From Lutibacter sp. (GTDB taxonomy: Bacteria; Bacteroidota; Bacteroidia; Flavobacteriales; Flavobacteriaceae): 53,286 nucleotides of DNA. Under the pieces are notes generated by a model. It was not told the DNA's origin. It did not search any database and saw nothing but the letters and a program-made list of their open reading frames with translations. The stretch spans positions 1 through 53,286 of the forward strand of contig NZ_WTAR01000056.1 in NCBI RefSeq assembly GCF_013139515.1, given 5' to 3'. Shown piece by piece: positions 1 through 10,031 of the stretch. The position numbers were made by a program, and so were the translations under genes. Positions within the stretch are counted from its first letter, which is position 1; every line of letters starts with the position of its first letter.

Positions 1-13
1 AATTTTCTAAGAC

Positions 14-844
14 CTATGCTACATATTTTAAGTTGTTAACTTCTAGTTCTACTTCTTTAGGTGTTTTATAATTTAAAGAAGAATGCAACCTTCTTCTATT
101 ATACCAAATTTCTATATACTCAAATACGGCTAATTTAGCATCTTCTATGGTTTTAAAACTATGATGATAAATCAATTCAGACTTTAGAGTTTTAAAGAAT
201 GACTCAGCCACTGCATTATCCCAACAATCTCCTTTCCTACTCATACTTTGAGTAATTAGTTTATTTGACTTAATATATTTTCTAAACTCTTTACTTGCAT
301 ATTGGATTCCTCTATCGGAATGAAAAAGTAAAGGTTTGGTTATTTCTCTTTTTGATACTGCCATTTTCCAAGCTGGAATAATGGTTTCGTTGGTATATAA
401 GGTTGTGCTCAACGCCCAACCAATTACTTGTCTGTCAAATAAATCAATAACAGTGGTAAGATACAACCAACCTTGTTTGGTTTGTATATAGGTAATATCA
501 GAGACCCAAGCTTCGTTCAAATCATTAGGAGTAAAGTTTCTATTTAAATAATTTCTGCAAATAGGATATCGATGGTTAGAGTTCGTTGTAATACGGTATT
601 TTCTAATTACTTTACTTCTCATACCATTCAATCTCATTAATTTAGCAACCCTTCTTTTTGAAATATGATACCCTTGTCTATTTAATTCAGCTGTTATTCT
701 TGGGCTTCCATAAGTTCTCTGACTACTATCAAAAATAGTCCTTATTAAATCGGTAAATAAGCTATTTTCTAACGCTCGATTAGAAGGACCACAACTAAAC
801 CACCTATAATAACTACTTCTGCTTACTTTTAATACTTTACACAT
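14..844 (-). CDS. IS3-family transposase OrfB (DDE integrase domain)
   Basis: The protein has 276 residues from its first ATG. It has an HTH_21-like N-terminal part and an integrase core with acidic residues in SDITY (about D116), HSDRG (about D177) and NAVAESFF (about E214), the D-D-35-E pattern of IS3 transposases. It catalyses strand transfer of the element. The reading frame is open upstream of the ATG and overlaps OrfA: codons for FIASYKHLYPVEK precede it, which is the usual OrfB start region. The working enzyme is therefore most likely an OrfAB fusion made by -1 frameshifting, not a protein started at this ATG. No inactivating change was seen. Confidence 0.93.
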   Translation of the reverse strand: MCKVLKVSRSSYYRWFSCGPSNRALENSLFTDLIRTIFDSSQRTYGSPRITAELNRQGYHISKRRVAKLMRLNGMRSKVIRKYRITTNSNHRYPICRNYLNRNFTPNDLNEAWVSDITYIQTKQGWLYLTTVIDLFDRQVIGWALSTTLYTNETIIPAWKMAVSKREITKPLLFHSDRGIQYASKEFRKYIKSNKLITQSMSRKGDCWDNAVAESFFKTLKSELIYHHSFKTIEDAKLAVFEYIEIWYNRRRLHSSLNYKTPKEVELEVNNLKYVA

Positions 845-876
845 CTTCTCGACAGGATATAAATGTTTATAACTCG

Positions 877-1176
877 CTATAAACTGATAGACTTCCCATC
901 GCTCTTGGAAAAGATATGAACGGCTTTTTTTAATATTTCAAGTTCTAATTGAGTTTCTTTAAGAGCTTTACGTAATTGTTTAACCTCCAATGAGGCTTCT
1001 TGCTTTTTAGAAACCACTGTTAAACTTGAAGTTTCTCTGTAAGTAGCTCGCCACTTATAAATACGCTGAACTTGTACGCCTAACTCATTAGCTAATTCCT
1101 TAATGTTATCTCGTTTGTAACTTAAGCGAACAACAGCCTCTAATTTAAATTCAGTACTGTAATGTCGTTTTTTCAT
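877..1176 (-). CDS. IS3-family transposase OrfA (helix-turn-helix)
   Basis: The protein has 99 residues. The N-terminal half (YSTEFKLEAVVRL, LANELGVQVQRIYKW) is the HTH_Tnp_1 fold that binds the terminal repeats. The C-terminal half is a leucine-rich coiled coil (LRKALKETQLELEILKKA) used for multimer formation. The run A7G near 924-931, read TTA AAA AAA GCC on the minus strand, is a classic slippery site. A -1 slip there enters the OrfB frame and continues without a stop to the DDE domain. OrfA alone usually acts as a regulator of transposition. Confidence 0.93.
   Translation of the reverse strand: MKKRHYSTEFKLEAVVRLSYKRDNIKELANELGVQVQRIYKWRATYRETSSLTVVSKKQEASLEVKQLRKALKETQLELEILKKAVHIFSKSDGKSISL
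924..931 (-). promoter_or_regulatory. A7G slippery site for -1 programmed frameshift (OrfA to OrfAB)
   Basis: The minus strand reads AAAAAAAG within codons for LKKA of OrfA. The -1 frame downstream codes KKSRSYLFQERW and runs on into OrfB with no stop. A6G/A7 motifs are the known frameshift signal of IS3 elements. The exact slip codon and any stimulatory RNA structure are inferred. Confidence 0.7.
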
Positions 1177-1244
1177 AATTCTAAGATATTTGTTTTTAGT
1201 TAAACAGTCTTAAAATTATGTCCGAGTAAATGTAGTAACTCCAT

Positions 1245-1278
1245 AAAAAAAGGATGCTAAAAATAGCATCCTTTTTTT
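1245..1278 (-). terminator. Intrinsic terminator, perfect 15-bp stem
   Basis: Arms 1245-1259 and 1264-1278 are perfectly complementary around an AAAA loop. The stem core is GGATGCTA/TAGCATCC with A and T tracts on both sides. It lies 27 bases after the stop of the YwqK-like gene, so it ends that transcript, and being symmetrical it can also stop transcription from the plus-strand side. It lies just outside the IS right end. Confidence 0.88.
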
Positions 1279-1304
1279 ATGAGAAATTTAAATTGAGTGA
1301 CTAG

Positions 1305-1652
1305 TTAGTTAACCACCAATGCTTTTTCTTCAACATTAATAATTTTATTTTCTTTATAGGTAACAATATTTATTTTATCATTTTTAAAATAGGTCCAAAC
1401 ACCATCTTTTTTACCATTTTTATAATTAGCAATTACGGTTTTATTACCATTAACATCATAGCTAATCCAAGTGCTGTGCAATTTTCCTTCTTTATTAAAG
1501 AAACCTTCTCTCTCAACTATCACATTATTATCAGCAAAATAGTAAGTTGCTTGCACTATATCATTATCTATTTTTTTATAATCTACTTTTTGTTCTTGTG
1601 AAAATGCTGTTATGCAAAACAACATCATAATTATGTTTACAAATGTCTTCAT
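1305..1652 (-). CDS. Small secreted YwqK/MORN-like protein
   Basis: The protein has 115 residues. It has a signal peptide of about 18 residues (MKTFVNIIMMLFCITAFS, cut before QEQ). The mature part carries MORN/YwqK-type strands such as REGFFNKEGKLHSTW, SYDVNGNKTVIANYKNGKKDGVW and YFKNDKIN, each with the repeating GxxxGxW/Y pattern. Such proteins are common in Flavobacteriia; databases name them YwqK-family antitoxin or, wrongly, nicotinic acid mononucleotide adenylyltransferase. No toxin partner is visible nearby, so an antitoxin role is not supported. It stands alone with its own terminator. Function unknown; a periplasmic or surface protein is inferred. Confidence 0.75.
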   Translation of the reverse strand: MKTFVNIIMMLFCITAFSQEQKVDYKKIDNDIVQATYYFADNNVIVEREGFFNKEGKLHSTWISYDVNGNKTVIANYKNGKKDGVWTYFKNDKINIVTYKENKIINVEEKALVVN

Positions 1653-1865
1653 CTCTTTTCTTTTTTAGTTAGTACTCTACATTTATAGTTCAAATGTATG
1701 TGGTTTACCTTTAAAACACCTTTTGTTAACGTTAAGTTTACATTAAGTTTTTTCAAAAACACTTCAATATTTTGATTTAGAGCATTTTACCAAACATTGT
1801 GTATTCCCTTAAATATTTGGTTATTAAAATTATATTGTTAATAACATTAAATTAACATTGAATTG

Positions 1866-3617
1866 TTATTCAAATAATGAGTCTTTATCATCATATAAAA
1901 GTTCAGCAACTTCAATTAATTTTTTTATCATATCATTTACATTGGCATAATCATTAAATAATGACGATGCCATTTCTGCAGTAATTAAATCATGTCTAAT
2001 TAATTTATCTAAAGATTTGTTGCTTAAATTCTTATTTTCTTTCGCTTCATTTTTAAGTTGAATTAATTTATTTGCATATTTTTTAGTGTTTTCATCAGTC
2101 CTATATAAATAAATAACACGAATTACTTTAATTACTTTTTTTCTAAAACTATTATATTCTTTTAATAAGTGTTTATTCTCTAAAGTAAGCGCTAGATTAA
2201 TATTTTTATTAAGTTCTTTAACATCTTTAATGGTTTCAACCATTTTACGATTGGCAATTTTTATGTCGGTAATTTTATTATTCTGTTTTTCAGAAAGATT
2301 TAATTCTTTTTGAGCTGTAGATGCATATTTTAAAATTTCACCATAAATAGTTTTTACCTTTTGATAATATAAATTTTCAACATCAACCTTTAAATTTTTT
2401 GTTGACTTTTTTAAAATATTTTTAATTTTTTTATCTGATTTTATATCATCTCTATGAATATTTAATCCATGTGCTACAATCTCAAATATTGCTTTTTTAT
2501 ATAAATATTTAGATTCGTTTAATAAGGATGATATAACTGTTGCTGGAAATTCTAATATTGCTTCATTTAAAAATTTAGGTTCGTCAATATCCTTCCCGTT
2601 TTTATCTTTAAAAAACTTCAATAAGAATCGTTCTAAGCGGCTAATTAAAGGAATCATAATAAGTACACCTAAAACATTAAATATAGTGTGAAATAGTGCT
2701 AATTTAAGTGTGTAATCAGATAAACCAATTCCAACTATTTCAGATAAGTAATTTACAAAATTAGCTAATGGGAAAATAAACACAATTGCAATAACACCTG
2801 TGGTTACATTAAATATTAAATGAGCACCTGCTAATCTTTTTCCTGATATATTTGAACTAATGGCTCCTAAAACTGCAGTAATAGTTGTGCCAATATTTGA
2901 ACCTATTGCTAAAGCTAGCGCATTTTCATAATTTATTTGGCCGGCTGCCAAAGCTGTTAATATTAAGGCTAACGTTGCGCTACTTGATTGAAGTATTGTT
3001 GTAATAATAATTCCTATACCAGCATAAATAAGTACACCTAAATAACCTGAAACTGAGTACTGAGTTAAATCTATATAATTACTAAAAACATCAAAGCCTT
3101 GTTTCATATAATGAATTCCTAAAAAGAAAAAACCCAAACCTGCTAAAACACTTCCAATTCCTTTTAAAGATATTTTTTTTTGAAAAGAGAAAATAATACC
3201 AAATACTAACATTGGCATAGCTAATGTTGAAATGTTTATTTTTAATCCAAACCCTGCAACTAACCAAGCTGTAGCTGTAGTACCAATATTAGCTCCAAAT
3301 ATTAATCCTAAACCTTCTGCTAAAGTTATTAAACCAGCACTAATAAATGAGATTGTAATTACTGATACTAATGAACTGGATTGTATTAAAGCTGTTACAA
3401 AAGCACCTACTGTAATGCTTTTATAAAGCTTATTGGTTGCTTTTTTTAAAATGGTTTGTAATGGTCCTTTTGTAAAAACTTTAAAGCCTTCTTCTAACAT
3501 AATCATACCAAAAAGTAAAATAGCTATCCCTGCAGAAATGGTTTTAAAATTTGGGTTAAATACAAGTATTATTGCTAATAGTATTAAAAAGAGTAAAAAG
3601 GATATTCGTCTAATCAT
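1866..3617 (-). CDS. Na+/phosphate cotransporter family protein with PhoU-like tail
   Basis: The protein has 583 residues. The membrane half shows the two inverted PNaS repeats: ALIQSSS at about 76-82 with GANIGTT at 108-114, and TILQSSS at about 207-213 with GSNIGTT at 239-245. These QSSS motifs form the sodium and phosphate sites of the NptA/YjbB (SLC34-like) family. From about residue 345 the protein is helical and soluble (KYLYKKAIFEIVAHGLN onward), resembling PhoU. It imports or exports phosphate at the inner membrane using the sodium gradient. It follows the Pit transporter gene in the same direction but is separated from it by a strong terminator, so it probably has its own promoter. 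Confidence 0.9.
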   Translation of the reverse strand: MIRRISFLLFLILLAIILVFNPNFKTISAGIAILLFGMIMLEEGFKVFTKGPLQTILKKATNKLYKSITVGAFVTALIQSSSLVSVITISFISAGLITLAEGLGLIFGANIGTTATAWLVAGFGLKINISTLAMPMLVFGIIFSFQKKISLKGIGSVLAGLGFFFLGIHYMKQGFDVFSNYIDLTQYSVSGYLGVLIYAGIGIIITTILQSSSATLALILTALAAGQINYENALALAIGSNIGTTITAVLGAISSNISGKRLAGAHLIFNVTTGVIAIVFIFPLANFVNYLSEIVGIGLSDYTLKLALFHTIFNVLGVLIMIPLISRLERFLLKFFKDKNGKDIDEPKFLNEAILEFPATVISSLLNESKYLYKKAIFEIVAHGLNIHRDDIKSDKKIKNILKKSTKNLKVDVENLYYQKVKTIYGEILKYASTAQKELNLSEKQNNKITDIKIANRKMVETIKDVKELNKNINLALTLENKHLLKEYNSFRKKVIKVIRVIYLYRTDENTKKYANKLIQLKNEAKENKNLSNKSLDKLIRHDLITAEMASSLFNDYANVNDMIKKLIEVAELLYDDKDSLFE

Positions 3618-3666
3618 ATAAATTTACTTTGGTATTAGTAAACTTACATATATTTCTTAAAATAAA

Positions 3667-3694
3667 AAAAGCCTTCAAAATTTTGAAGGCTTTT
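3667..3694 (-). terminator. Intrinsic terminator after the Pit transporter gene
   Basis: AAAAGCCTTCAAAA and TTTTGAAGGCTTTT (3667-3680, 3681-3694) form a perfect 28-base palindrome with flanking A and T tracts, 24 bases after the pit stop codon. It separates pit from the downstream Na/phosphate transporter. Confidence 0.85.
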
Positions 3695-3717
3695 AAAATT
3701 ATATAGAAAAACAGTTT

Positions 3718-5979
3718 TTATCTTGTTTGTTTTTCTTCTATATGAAATTCTTGATATAATTGTAATAAGCTCATTAAAGCTGTAATTAAATCTTTTGTTT
3801 CTAGTAAAATACCAAAATAAAGCGTGGTGTTTTTAGGGCTTGTTTCTTCTGTTCTAATTCTACCAATTTGTTTATCTATAGATTCAGAAACATGGTTTAT
3901 TAATTCTTGTATATCATCAACCATTTGAGATAAATTTTCAAAAGACTTATTATTAAAATCAGTTTCAATAGTATCAAATAATTTTGAAAACACCTTATCA
4001 ATAGTTTTTAAATCGGCTATTTGAGATTTTTTTAAGTTTTTGTGATTATTATTTACATGTTTAAAACTTGTAGCTGAAATAAATTCAATAGACTGTGTTA
4101 TGTCTTGTAAATAACCAAGAACTAATAAATAAAATCTACTTGCTTTTACTGAAGAAGTTGAATCATCTAACGATTTAATAAAGTAAAAAACTTCCTCTCT
4201 AAGCTCATCCATTTCTTTATTTAGCTTTTTAACATGTTTCTCAGTTTTAGAAAGCTTGTTTAAATCATGTGCAGCTAAATCATCAACTACATTTGTAAAT
4301 AGTTTATTTGAACGTCGTGCTACTTCAGATATATGGTCTGAACTTTCATTAATAACTTCATTAATAGTAATTAATTCGGCTCTTTTTAAATGTCTTTTTT
4401 CTTTCTTCTCTTTTGTTTTTTTAGCATGTCTAATGGAGCTTCTACCTAATAAAAACAATACAATAATTAATAAAATAGCTATAGATACAATTTCTCCTAT
4501 AAAAATTATATATGCAAAAACAGCAGCAACAGTAAATGCTGAAAGTGCAGTTAAAAACCAACCTCCAATAACATTAAATACACCAGCTACTCTATAAACA
4601 GCGCTTTCTCTTCCCCAAGCTCTATCTGCAAGTGAAGTACCCATTGCAACCATAAATGTTACATATGTAGTTGATAATGGTAATTTTAATGAAGTTCCTA
4701 TTGAAATTAAAATACCTGCAACAAATAAATTTACAGAAGCTCTAACCAAATCAAAAGCAGGAAGTTCATACGATTTATCTTTTGGTAATTCAATAACCGG
4801 TTTTTGAAATTTTGAATCTACCCAATTTAACATCTTTTTTGGGAAAATTTTTGTAATTCCTTCATTAAAAAGAATGGCACCTCTAACTACTGTTCTTGAC
4901 GCTGCATTAGATTGAAATTTTTCATGACCATCACCTTGTCTAGACAAGTTGATTCCTGTTTCAATAACAGTTTTGGCTTTTTTAGAAAACCAAAGTGTTA
5001 CCACCATTATACCTCCAGCCAACAATAATAACATTGGATTAGATGGTACTTTATTTGCTAAAACACCCATTGAAAATTCATGTGCAGGAACACCAGAAAC
5101 ACTCCATGCTTCATATGAATTCCACGCTGCAATTGGCACACCAATAAAGTTTACTAAATCATTCCCTGCAAAAGCCATTGCTAAAGAAAAAGTACCAATA
5201 ACAATAACAAATTTTAAAATATTTACTTTAAATATTGATATAATTAATTGTGATATTAATGTCCAACCAATAAAACCATATAAAATAATATAAAATGTAT
5301 TTCCTTCTATTAAATGTTTAACATTACCATAAAAAGGAGTTCCTTTCATTCCTTTTACAAATATAAAATACGTTATTGCTGTTATTGCAAACCCTCCAAA
5401 TAAAGCATTTACATAACTTTTACTTTTTTCAAAATGAAAAGAATATATTAAACGCGATATGAATTGTACCAATGCACCAATGGTAAAAGCAATAAAAACA
5501 GACAATAAAATACCTGAGATAATTAATAATGCTTTATCTGAATTTATATATTTTCCAAGGTTAGCAATTGTTTCAGTATCATTATATGAAATTTTAATCA
5601 ACGCCATAGCTACAGCTGCTCCTAATAATTCAAATACAATTGAAACTGTTGTTGAAGTTGGCATTCCTAATGAATTAAACACATCTAACAACAATACATC
5701 AGTAATCATTACTGCCATAAAAATGAACATTATTTCATCGAAATAAAACTCACCCGGATTAAAAATTCCTTTTCGAGCAACTTCCATCATTCCACTTGAT
5801 GTTATTGCGCCAATTGCTACACCTAAACTTGCAATGGTTAAAATCCATTTAATTGAAACCGCCTTTGATCCTATTGCTGAATTTAAAAAATTCACAGCAT
5901 CATTACTAACACCAACTACTAAATCAATTACTGCAAGCACAACAAGTGCAACAAGTATTAATATGTAAATATCTCCCAT
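3718..5979 (-). CDS. PitA-family inorganic phosphate transporter with C-terminal PhoU-like domain
   Basis: The protein has 753 residues, longer than the ~500 of E. coli PitA. It has two Pit signature repeats: GVSNDAVNFLNSAIGS at about 23-38 and FAGNDLVNFIG at about 270-280, with many membrane segments between residues 5 and 530. The last ~200 residues (from about HLKRAELITINEV) are soluble, helical and PhoU/YkaA-like, as often seen fused to Pit proteins in Bacteroidota. It is a low-affinity, proton-coupled carrier of phosphate or metal-phosphate at the inner membrane. It lies upstream of a second phosphate transporter that also has a PhoU-like tail. The tail may regulate transport, but no data here show how. 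Confidence 0.92.
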   Translation of the reverse strand: MGDIYILILVALVVLAVIDLVVGVSNDAVNFLNSAIGSKAVSIKWILTIASLGVAIGAITSSGMMEVARKGIFNPGEFYFDEIMFIFMAVMITDVLLLDVFNSLGMPTSTTVSIVFELLGAAVAMALIKISYNDTETIANLGKYINSDKALLIISGILLSVFIAFTIGALVQFISRLIYSFHFEKSKSYVNALFGGFAITAITYFIFVKGMKGTPFYGNVKHLIEGNTFYIILYGFIGWTLISQLIISIFKVNILKFVIVIGTFSLAMAFAGNDLVNFIGVPIAAWNSYEAWSVSGVPAHEFSMGVLANKVPSNPMLLLLAGGIMVVTLWFSKKAKTVIETGINLSRQGDGHEKFQSNAASRTVVRGAILFNEGITKIFPKKMLNWVDSKFQKPVIELPKDKSYELPAFDLVRASVNLFVAGILISIGTSLKLPLSTTYVTFMVAMGTSLADRAWGRESAVYRVAGVFNVIGGWFLTALSAFTVAAVFAYIIFIGEIVSIAILLIIVLFLLGRSSIRHAKKTKEKKEKRHLKRAELITINEVINESSDHISEVARRSNKLFTNVVDDLAAHDLNKLSKTEKHVKKLNKEMDELREEVFYFIKSLDDSTSSVKASRFYLLVLGYLQDITQSIEFISATSFKHVNNNHKNLKKSQIADLKTIDKVFSKLFDTIETDFNNKSFENLSQMVDDIQELINHVSESIDKQIGRIRTEETSPKNTTLYFGILLETKDLITALMSLLQLYQEFHIEEKQTR

Positions 5980-6002
5980 TTTTTATTTGATTAACTATTT
6001 TG

Positions 6003-6010
6003 CAAAATTA
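6003..6010 (-). promoter_or_regulatory. Candidate -7 promoter element of the pit gene
   Basis: The minus strand reads TAATTTTG, an exact match to the Bacteroidota -7 consensus TAnnTTTG, 24 bases before the start codon. No good -33 TTTG is seen at the usual distance, and such matches are not rare in AT-rich DNA. Confidence 0.45.
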
Positions 6011-6134
6011 CTTCAAATATTAACGCTAATATTAAATTAATGTTAACAATGTCTAAAAACTAATATATATCAGTTTTTTTATTTAAAACTAAAGTTTTAA
6101 AAATACAAAAATAATTGGAGTTTAATGAGTAAAA

Positions 6135-6177
6135 AAAAAGAGCCTCAACCTACTAATCAAAGTTGAAAGCTCTTTTT
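6135..6177 (-). terminator. Intrinsic terminator after nrdA
   Basis: Arms AAAAAGAGCCTCAAC (6135-6149) and GTTGAAAGCTCTTTTT (6162-6177) pair with one bulge or mismatch around a 12-base loop, ending in T5. They lie 22 bases after the nrdA stop codon. Confidence 0.8.
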
Positions 6178-6198
6178 AGAGGGCTGACTTTTTTTTAG

Positions 6199-8580
6199 TT
6201 ATGAACCACACATTTCACAATCGTCTGGATTGTTCTGAGATGCGATTAACATTTCTTTTAATTCCTCAGGTGTTAATGGCTTTTCTTCTTCTTTTTTCTC
6301 TTTAGAAACTGTAAACTGAATAGCGTTCACAGCACTTTTTGTACGTAAGTAATACATTCCCGTTTTTAAACCACTTTTCCAAGCGTAAAAATGCATGGAG
6401 GTTAATTTAGAATAATTAGCATCTTGCATAAATAGGTTTAAAGATTGTGATTGATCAACAAAATAACCTCTTTGACGAGACATATCTATAATATCTTTCA
6501 TACTTAATTCCCAAACTGTTTTATACAACTCTTTTAATTCTTGTGGAATTACATCAATATGCTGAATTGAACCATTGGCACGCATAATTTCTTCTTTCAT
6601 ATCATTATCCCACAACCCTAATTCTACTAAATCTTCTAGTAAATGTTTATTTACAATAATAAATTCGCCACTTAAAACTCTTCGTGTGTAAATATTTGAA
6701 GTATATGGTTCAAAAGCTTCATTATTTCCTAATATTTGTGATGTTGAAGCTGTTGGCATTGGTGCAACTAATAATGAATTTCGCACACCATTTGTCATTA
6801 CTTTTTTGCGTAAAGCTTTCCAATCCCATCTTCCGCTTAAATCGTCTTCTGAAACTCCCCACATATTAAATTGAAATTCACCTTTTGACATTGGAGAACC
6901 TTTAAATGTAGAATAAGGTTCTTTTAATTTTGCCATTTCCATAGATGAAGTTACTGCTGCAAAATAAATAGTTTCGAAAATTTCTTGATTTAATTTTTTA
7001 GCCTCATCACTTGTAAAAGGTAAACGCAGCATTATAAATGCATCTGCCAAACCTTGAATTCCAAGTCCAATAGGTCTATGACGAACATTTGAATTTTCGG
7101 CTTCTTTTACCGGATAATAATTTCGGTCAATAACTGTATCTAAATTTCTTGTCACTTTTTTGGTGACTTTAAGTAGTTTTTTATGGTTGAAAAACTTCAC
7201 ACCTTCTTTATCTTCTTCAACAAACATTGGAATTGCAATAGACGCCAAATTACACACAGCAACTTCATCTTTTGCTGTATATTCCATAATTTCAGTACAT
7301 AAATTTGAAGAACGAATAGTTCCTAAATTTTTCTGATTCGATTTTCTATTTGCTGCATCTTTATACAACATATAAGGATTCCCAGTTTCAATTTGAGCTT
7401 CTAATATTTTCTCCCAAAGTTCACGAGCTTTAATGGTTTTTCTTCCTTTTCCTGCTTTTTCATAACCTGTATATAATTTTTCAAATTCATCACCATAGGT
7501 ATCAAATAAATACGGACATTCATTAGGACACATTAATGTCCAATCACCATTTTCTTCAACACGTTTCATAAACAAATCTGAAATCCACATGGCATAAAAC
7601 AAATCACGCGCACGCATTTCTTCTTTTCCTGTATTTTTACGTAAATCTAAAAAGTCGAAAACATCTGCATGCCAAGGTTCCATATAAATTGCGAAAGAAC
7701 CTTTACGCTTTCCACCTCCTTGATCTACATAACGAGCCGTATCATTATACACTTTTAACATAGGAACAATTCCGTTTGAAGTTCCGTTGGTTCCTCTAAT
7801 ATACGAACCAGTTGCCCTCACATTGTGAATAGACAAACCAATACCTCCTGCAGATTGTGATATTTTTGCCGTTTGTTTTAAGGTGTCGTAAATTCCATCA
7901 ATACTATCATCTTGAATTTGTAGTAAGAAACAAGATGACATTTGTGGTTTTGGTGTTCCTGAGTTAAATAATGTAGGTGTAGCGTGTGTAAATATTTTTT
8001 TAGACATTAACTCGTACGTTTCAATAGCTTCGTCAATATCTTCTTGATGAATACCAATGGCTACACGCATTAACATATGTTGCGGGCGTTCAGCTATTTC
8101 TCCATTTAATTTTAATAAATACGAACGCTCTAAGGTTTTAAATCCAAAATAATCATAACTAAAATCTCTATTATAAATAATGGTAGAATCTAGTTTTGCA
8201 GCATTGTCTACAATAACTTTATACGTTGCATCAGATAATAATGGTGCTTTTTTTCCTGTACGTGGATTTACATATAAATATAAATCCTTCATGACTTCTG
8301 AAAAAGTTTTCTTTGTGTTTTTATGTAAGTTTGAAACGGCAATACGAGCAGCAAGTCTGGCATAATCTGGGTGTTGAACGGTCATAGTTGCAGCAATTTC
8401 AGCGGCTAAATTATCCAATTCTGATGTTGTAACTCCATCATATAACCCTTCAATAACTCTCATGGCAACTTTTACTGGGTCTACCAGTTTATTTAAACCA
8501 TAACACATTTTACGAACTCTAGCTGTGATTTTATCGAACATCACAGGTTCTTTTCTTCCGTCTCTTTTTAATACAAACAT
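6199..8580 (-). CDS. nrdA: Ribonucleoside-diphosphate reductase, alpha (large) subunit
   Basis: The protein has 793 residues, normal for class Ia large subunits. The N-terminal ATP-cone ([16 protein letters not shown], about 3-18, to about 90) is the allosteric activity site. The catalytic barrel follows: [15 protein letters not shown] holds the first active-site cysteine, SSNLCTEIM the radical cysteine region, and [18 protein letters not shown] the finger loop. MYYLRTKS carries the tyrosine pair of the radical pathway and CEMCGS at the C-terminus the thioredoxin-reducible pair. It reduces NDPs to dNDPs for DNA synthesis. It is co-directional with and 130 bases downstream of nrdB, so an nrdBA operon is likely, closed by the terminator at 6135-6177. 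Confidence 0.97.
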   Translation of the reverse strand: MFVLKRDGRKEPVMFDKITARVRKMCYGLNKLVDPVKVAMRVIEGLYDGVTTSELDNLAAEIAATMTVQHPDYARLAARIAVSNLHKNTKKTFSEVMKDLYLYVNPRTGKKAPLLSDATYKVIVDNAAKLDSTIIYNRDFSYDYFGFKTLERSYLLKLNGEIAERPQHMLMRVAIGIHQEDIDEAIETYELMSKKIFTHATPTLFNSGTPKPQMSSCFLLQIQDDSIDGIYDTLKQTAKISQSAGGIGLSIHNVRATGSYIRGTNGTSNGIVPMLKVYNDTARYVDQGGGKRKGSFAIYMEPWHADVFDFLDLRKNTGKEEMRARDLFYAMWISDLFMKRVEENGDWTLMCPNECPYLFDTYGDEFEKLYTGYEKAGKGRKTIKARELWEKILEAQIETGNPYMLYKDAANRKSNQKNLGTIRSSNLCTEIMEYTAKDEVAVCNLASIAIPMFVEEDKEGVKFFNHKKLLKVTKKVTRNLDTVIDRNYYPVKEAENSNVRHRPIGLGIQGLADAFIMLRLPFTSDEAKKLNQEIFETIYFAAVTSSMEMAKLKEPYSTFKGSPMSKGEFQFNMWGVSEDDLSGRWDWKALRKKVMTNGVRNSLLVAPMPTASTSQILGNNEAFEPYTSNIYTRRVLSGEFIIVNKHLLEDLVELGLWDNDMKEEIMRANGSIQHIDVIPQELKELYKTVWELSMKDIIDMSRQRGYFVDQSQSLNLFMQDANYSKLTSMHFYAWKSGLKTGMYYLRTKSAVNAIQFTVSKEKKEEEKPLTPEELKEMLIASQNNPDDCEMCGS

Positions 8581-8710
8581 AGGTTACACGTATTTTTTAG
8601 TTAGTTTTATTTTTTAAAAATCATATAGGCGATTGCGCTATTGATTTTTGAATAATTCAAATTCAAGAGGGTTTGAATTGCAATTTAAATTTGTTTAGTT
8701 GCTACAATAA

Positions 8711-9682
8711 TTAGAAATCTGCATCAAAGCTAATATCTCCAGTTCCACCACTTTTTACACCAGCTTTTTGATATTCTGAAACTCTTTTTTCGAAGAAATT
8801 TGTTTTTCCTTCTAATGAAATCATTTCCATAAAATCGAATGGATTTGTCGCGTTGTACACTTTATCACAACCGTATTCTACCAATAATCTATCGGTTACA
8901 AATTCTAAATATTGGGTCATTAGTTTTGAATTCATGCCAATTAAACTTACTGGTAATGATTCTGTAATAAATACACGCTCAATATCTAAAGCATCAATTA
9001 AAATTTCGGTAATACGTTCTTTTGGAACTTTGTTTACAATATGGTTTTGGTGTAAATGCACAGCAAAATCTGCATGCAACCCTTCGTCACGGTTTATTAA
9101 TTCGTTTGAGAATGTTAAACCTGGTAATAATCCTCTTTTTTTCATCCAAAAAATAGAACAAAAACTCCCTGAGAAAAATATACCTTCAACTGCCGAAAAA
9201 GCAATTAAACGTTCAGCAAAACTATCGCTTTCAATCCATTTCAACGCCCAATCTGCTTTTTCTTTAATGGCTGGAAAAATGTCAATAGCTCTAAACAATT
9301 CATCCTTTTCTCGTTCATTTTTAATATAAGTATCAATTAATAACGAGTACACTTCAGAGTGAATATTTTCCATCATTAATTGAAAGCCATAGAAGAATTT
9401 TGCTTCTGTATATTGTACTTCTGAAACAAAGTTTTCAGCTAAATTTTCATTTACTATACCATCTGAAGCTGCAAAAAAGGCTAAAATATGTTTGATAAAA
9501 TAGCGCTCATCATCGTTTAATTTTGTTTCCCAATCAATAACATCTTGGTGTAAATCTATTTCTTCAGCTGTCCAAATACTCGCCTCTTGTTTTTTGTACC
9601 ATTCCCATAAATCATGATGTTGAATTGGAAAAATTACGAAGCGGTTTTTGTTTTCTTGTAAAATAGGTTCAATAAACGACAT
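8711..9682 (-). CDS. nrdB: Ribonucleoside-diphosphate reductase, beta (radical) subunit
   Basis: The protein has 323 residues. Ferritin-like diiron ligands are visible in [10 protein letters not shown] (E105, H108) and in DEGLHADFA. The radical tyrosine is present four residues after the first histidine (about Y112), so this is a classic tyrosyl-radical class Ia subunit and not a tyrosine-lacking variant. The C-terminal tail ([11 protein letters not shown]) is the segment that docks on NrdA. The gene order is nrdB first, then nrdA, on the minus strand, as is usual in Flavobacteriia. Confidence 0.96.
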   Translation of the reverse strand: MSFIEPILQENKNRFVIFPIQHHDLWEWYKKQEASIWTAEEIDLHQDVIDWETKLNDDERYFIKHILAFFAASDGIVNENLAENFVSEVQYTEAKFFYGFQLMMENIHSEVYSLLIDTYIKNEREKDELFRAIDIFPAIKEKADWALKWIESDSFAERLIAFSAVEGIFFSGSFCSIFWMKKRGLLPGLTFSNELINRDEGLHADFAVHLHQNHIVNKVPKERITEILIDALDIERVFITESLPVSLIGMNSKLMTQYLEFVTDRLLVEYGCDKVYNATNPFDFMEMISLEGKTNFFEKRVSEYQKAGVKSGGTGDISFDADF

Positions 9683-10031
9683 TAATCTTTGCTTTTGTTA
9701 GTTGGTAAATAGTTGCTTGTTTCGAAAAAAACGGGTGAAACAAATATTGTAAAAAAATACGCTATAAAAAAGTGCACTTATTCACATTTATAGGTAAGTT
9801 TTTAACATTTTGCTATTTTTTTAAATAAACGAGTAAATAATCTTAAAAACTGATAATCAATACAATATACTTCCCTAAATTCGCTCGCTAGTTGGTTTTA
9901 GAGGGATTTATTAAAAATGCTAAATAATAAAAGTTATAACTCTTTTTTGAACTCTACCCATCTAATTTTTTACTTTATAAAATAAAACACTTAAATTTAT
10001 CTTCTATACTTTATTTTAAAATATTCATATT
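9683..10031. other. Gene-free divergent region between nrdB and the oxidoreductase gene
   Basis: These 349 bases separate two divergently transcribed genes and should hold both promoters. No open frame of note was seen. ACAAATATTGT near 9740 is a short near-palindrome upstream of nrdB, but it does not fit the paired 16-base NrdR boxes well enough to call one. Confidence 0.5.

Larger units (their letters stand above)
1..1225 (-). mobile_element. IS3-family (IS150-like) insertion sequence, left tip outside the window
   Basis: The element carries the two overlapping transposase frames typical of IS3 elements. The right terminal repeat reads, on the minus strand, TCGGACATAATTTTAAGAC (about 1207-1225). 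The first bases of the window, AATTTTCTAAGACCT, match the inner part of that repeat, so the left end probably lies about 8 bases before base 1. Total length would be about 1.23 kb, normal for the family. Both frames look intact, so the copy may still be mobile. The target-site duplication cannot be checked because the left flank is missing. A window that starts inside an IS could also mean an assembly breakpoint at a repeat. Confidence 0.85.

Noticed and set aside
1305-1652. Antitoxin of a toxin-antitoxin pair (from the YwqK name)
   Set aside because: It has a signal peptide and no toxin gene is adjacent; the label is a family-name artefact.
6684-6869. Plus-strand open frame inside nrdA, and dozens of similar ones opposite large genes
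   Set aside because: They lie fully opposite strongly supported genes, have biased composition and resemble no protein family.
8581-8710. Hairpin between nrdB and nrdA (AATTCAAA/TTTGAATT) as a terminator
   Set aside because: The stem is 8 AT-rich pairs and has no T tract on the minus strand, so it should not split the nrdBA operon.
9735-9775. NrdR-box pair upstream of nrdB
   Set aside because: ACAAATATTGT is a near-palindrome but does not match the 16-base NrdR consensus, and no second box stands one and a half helical turns apart.
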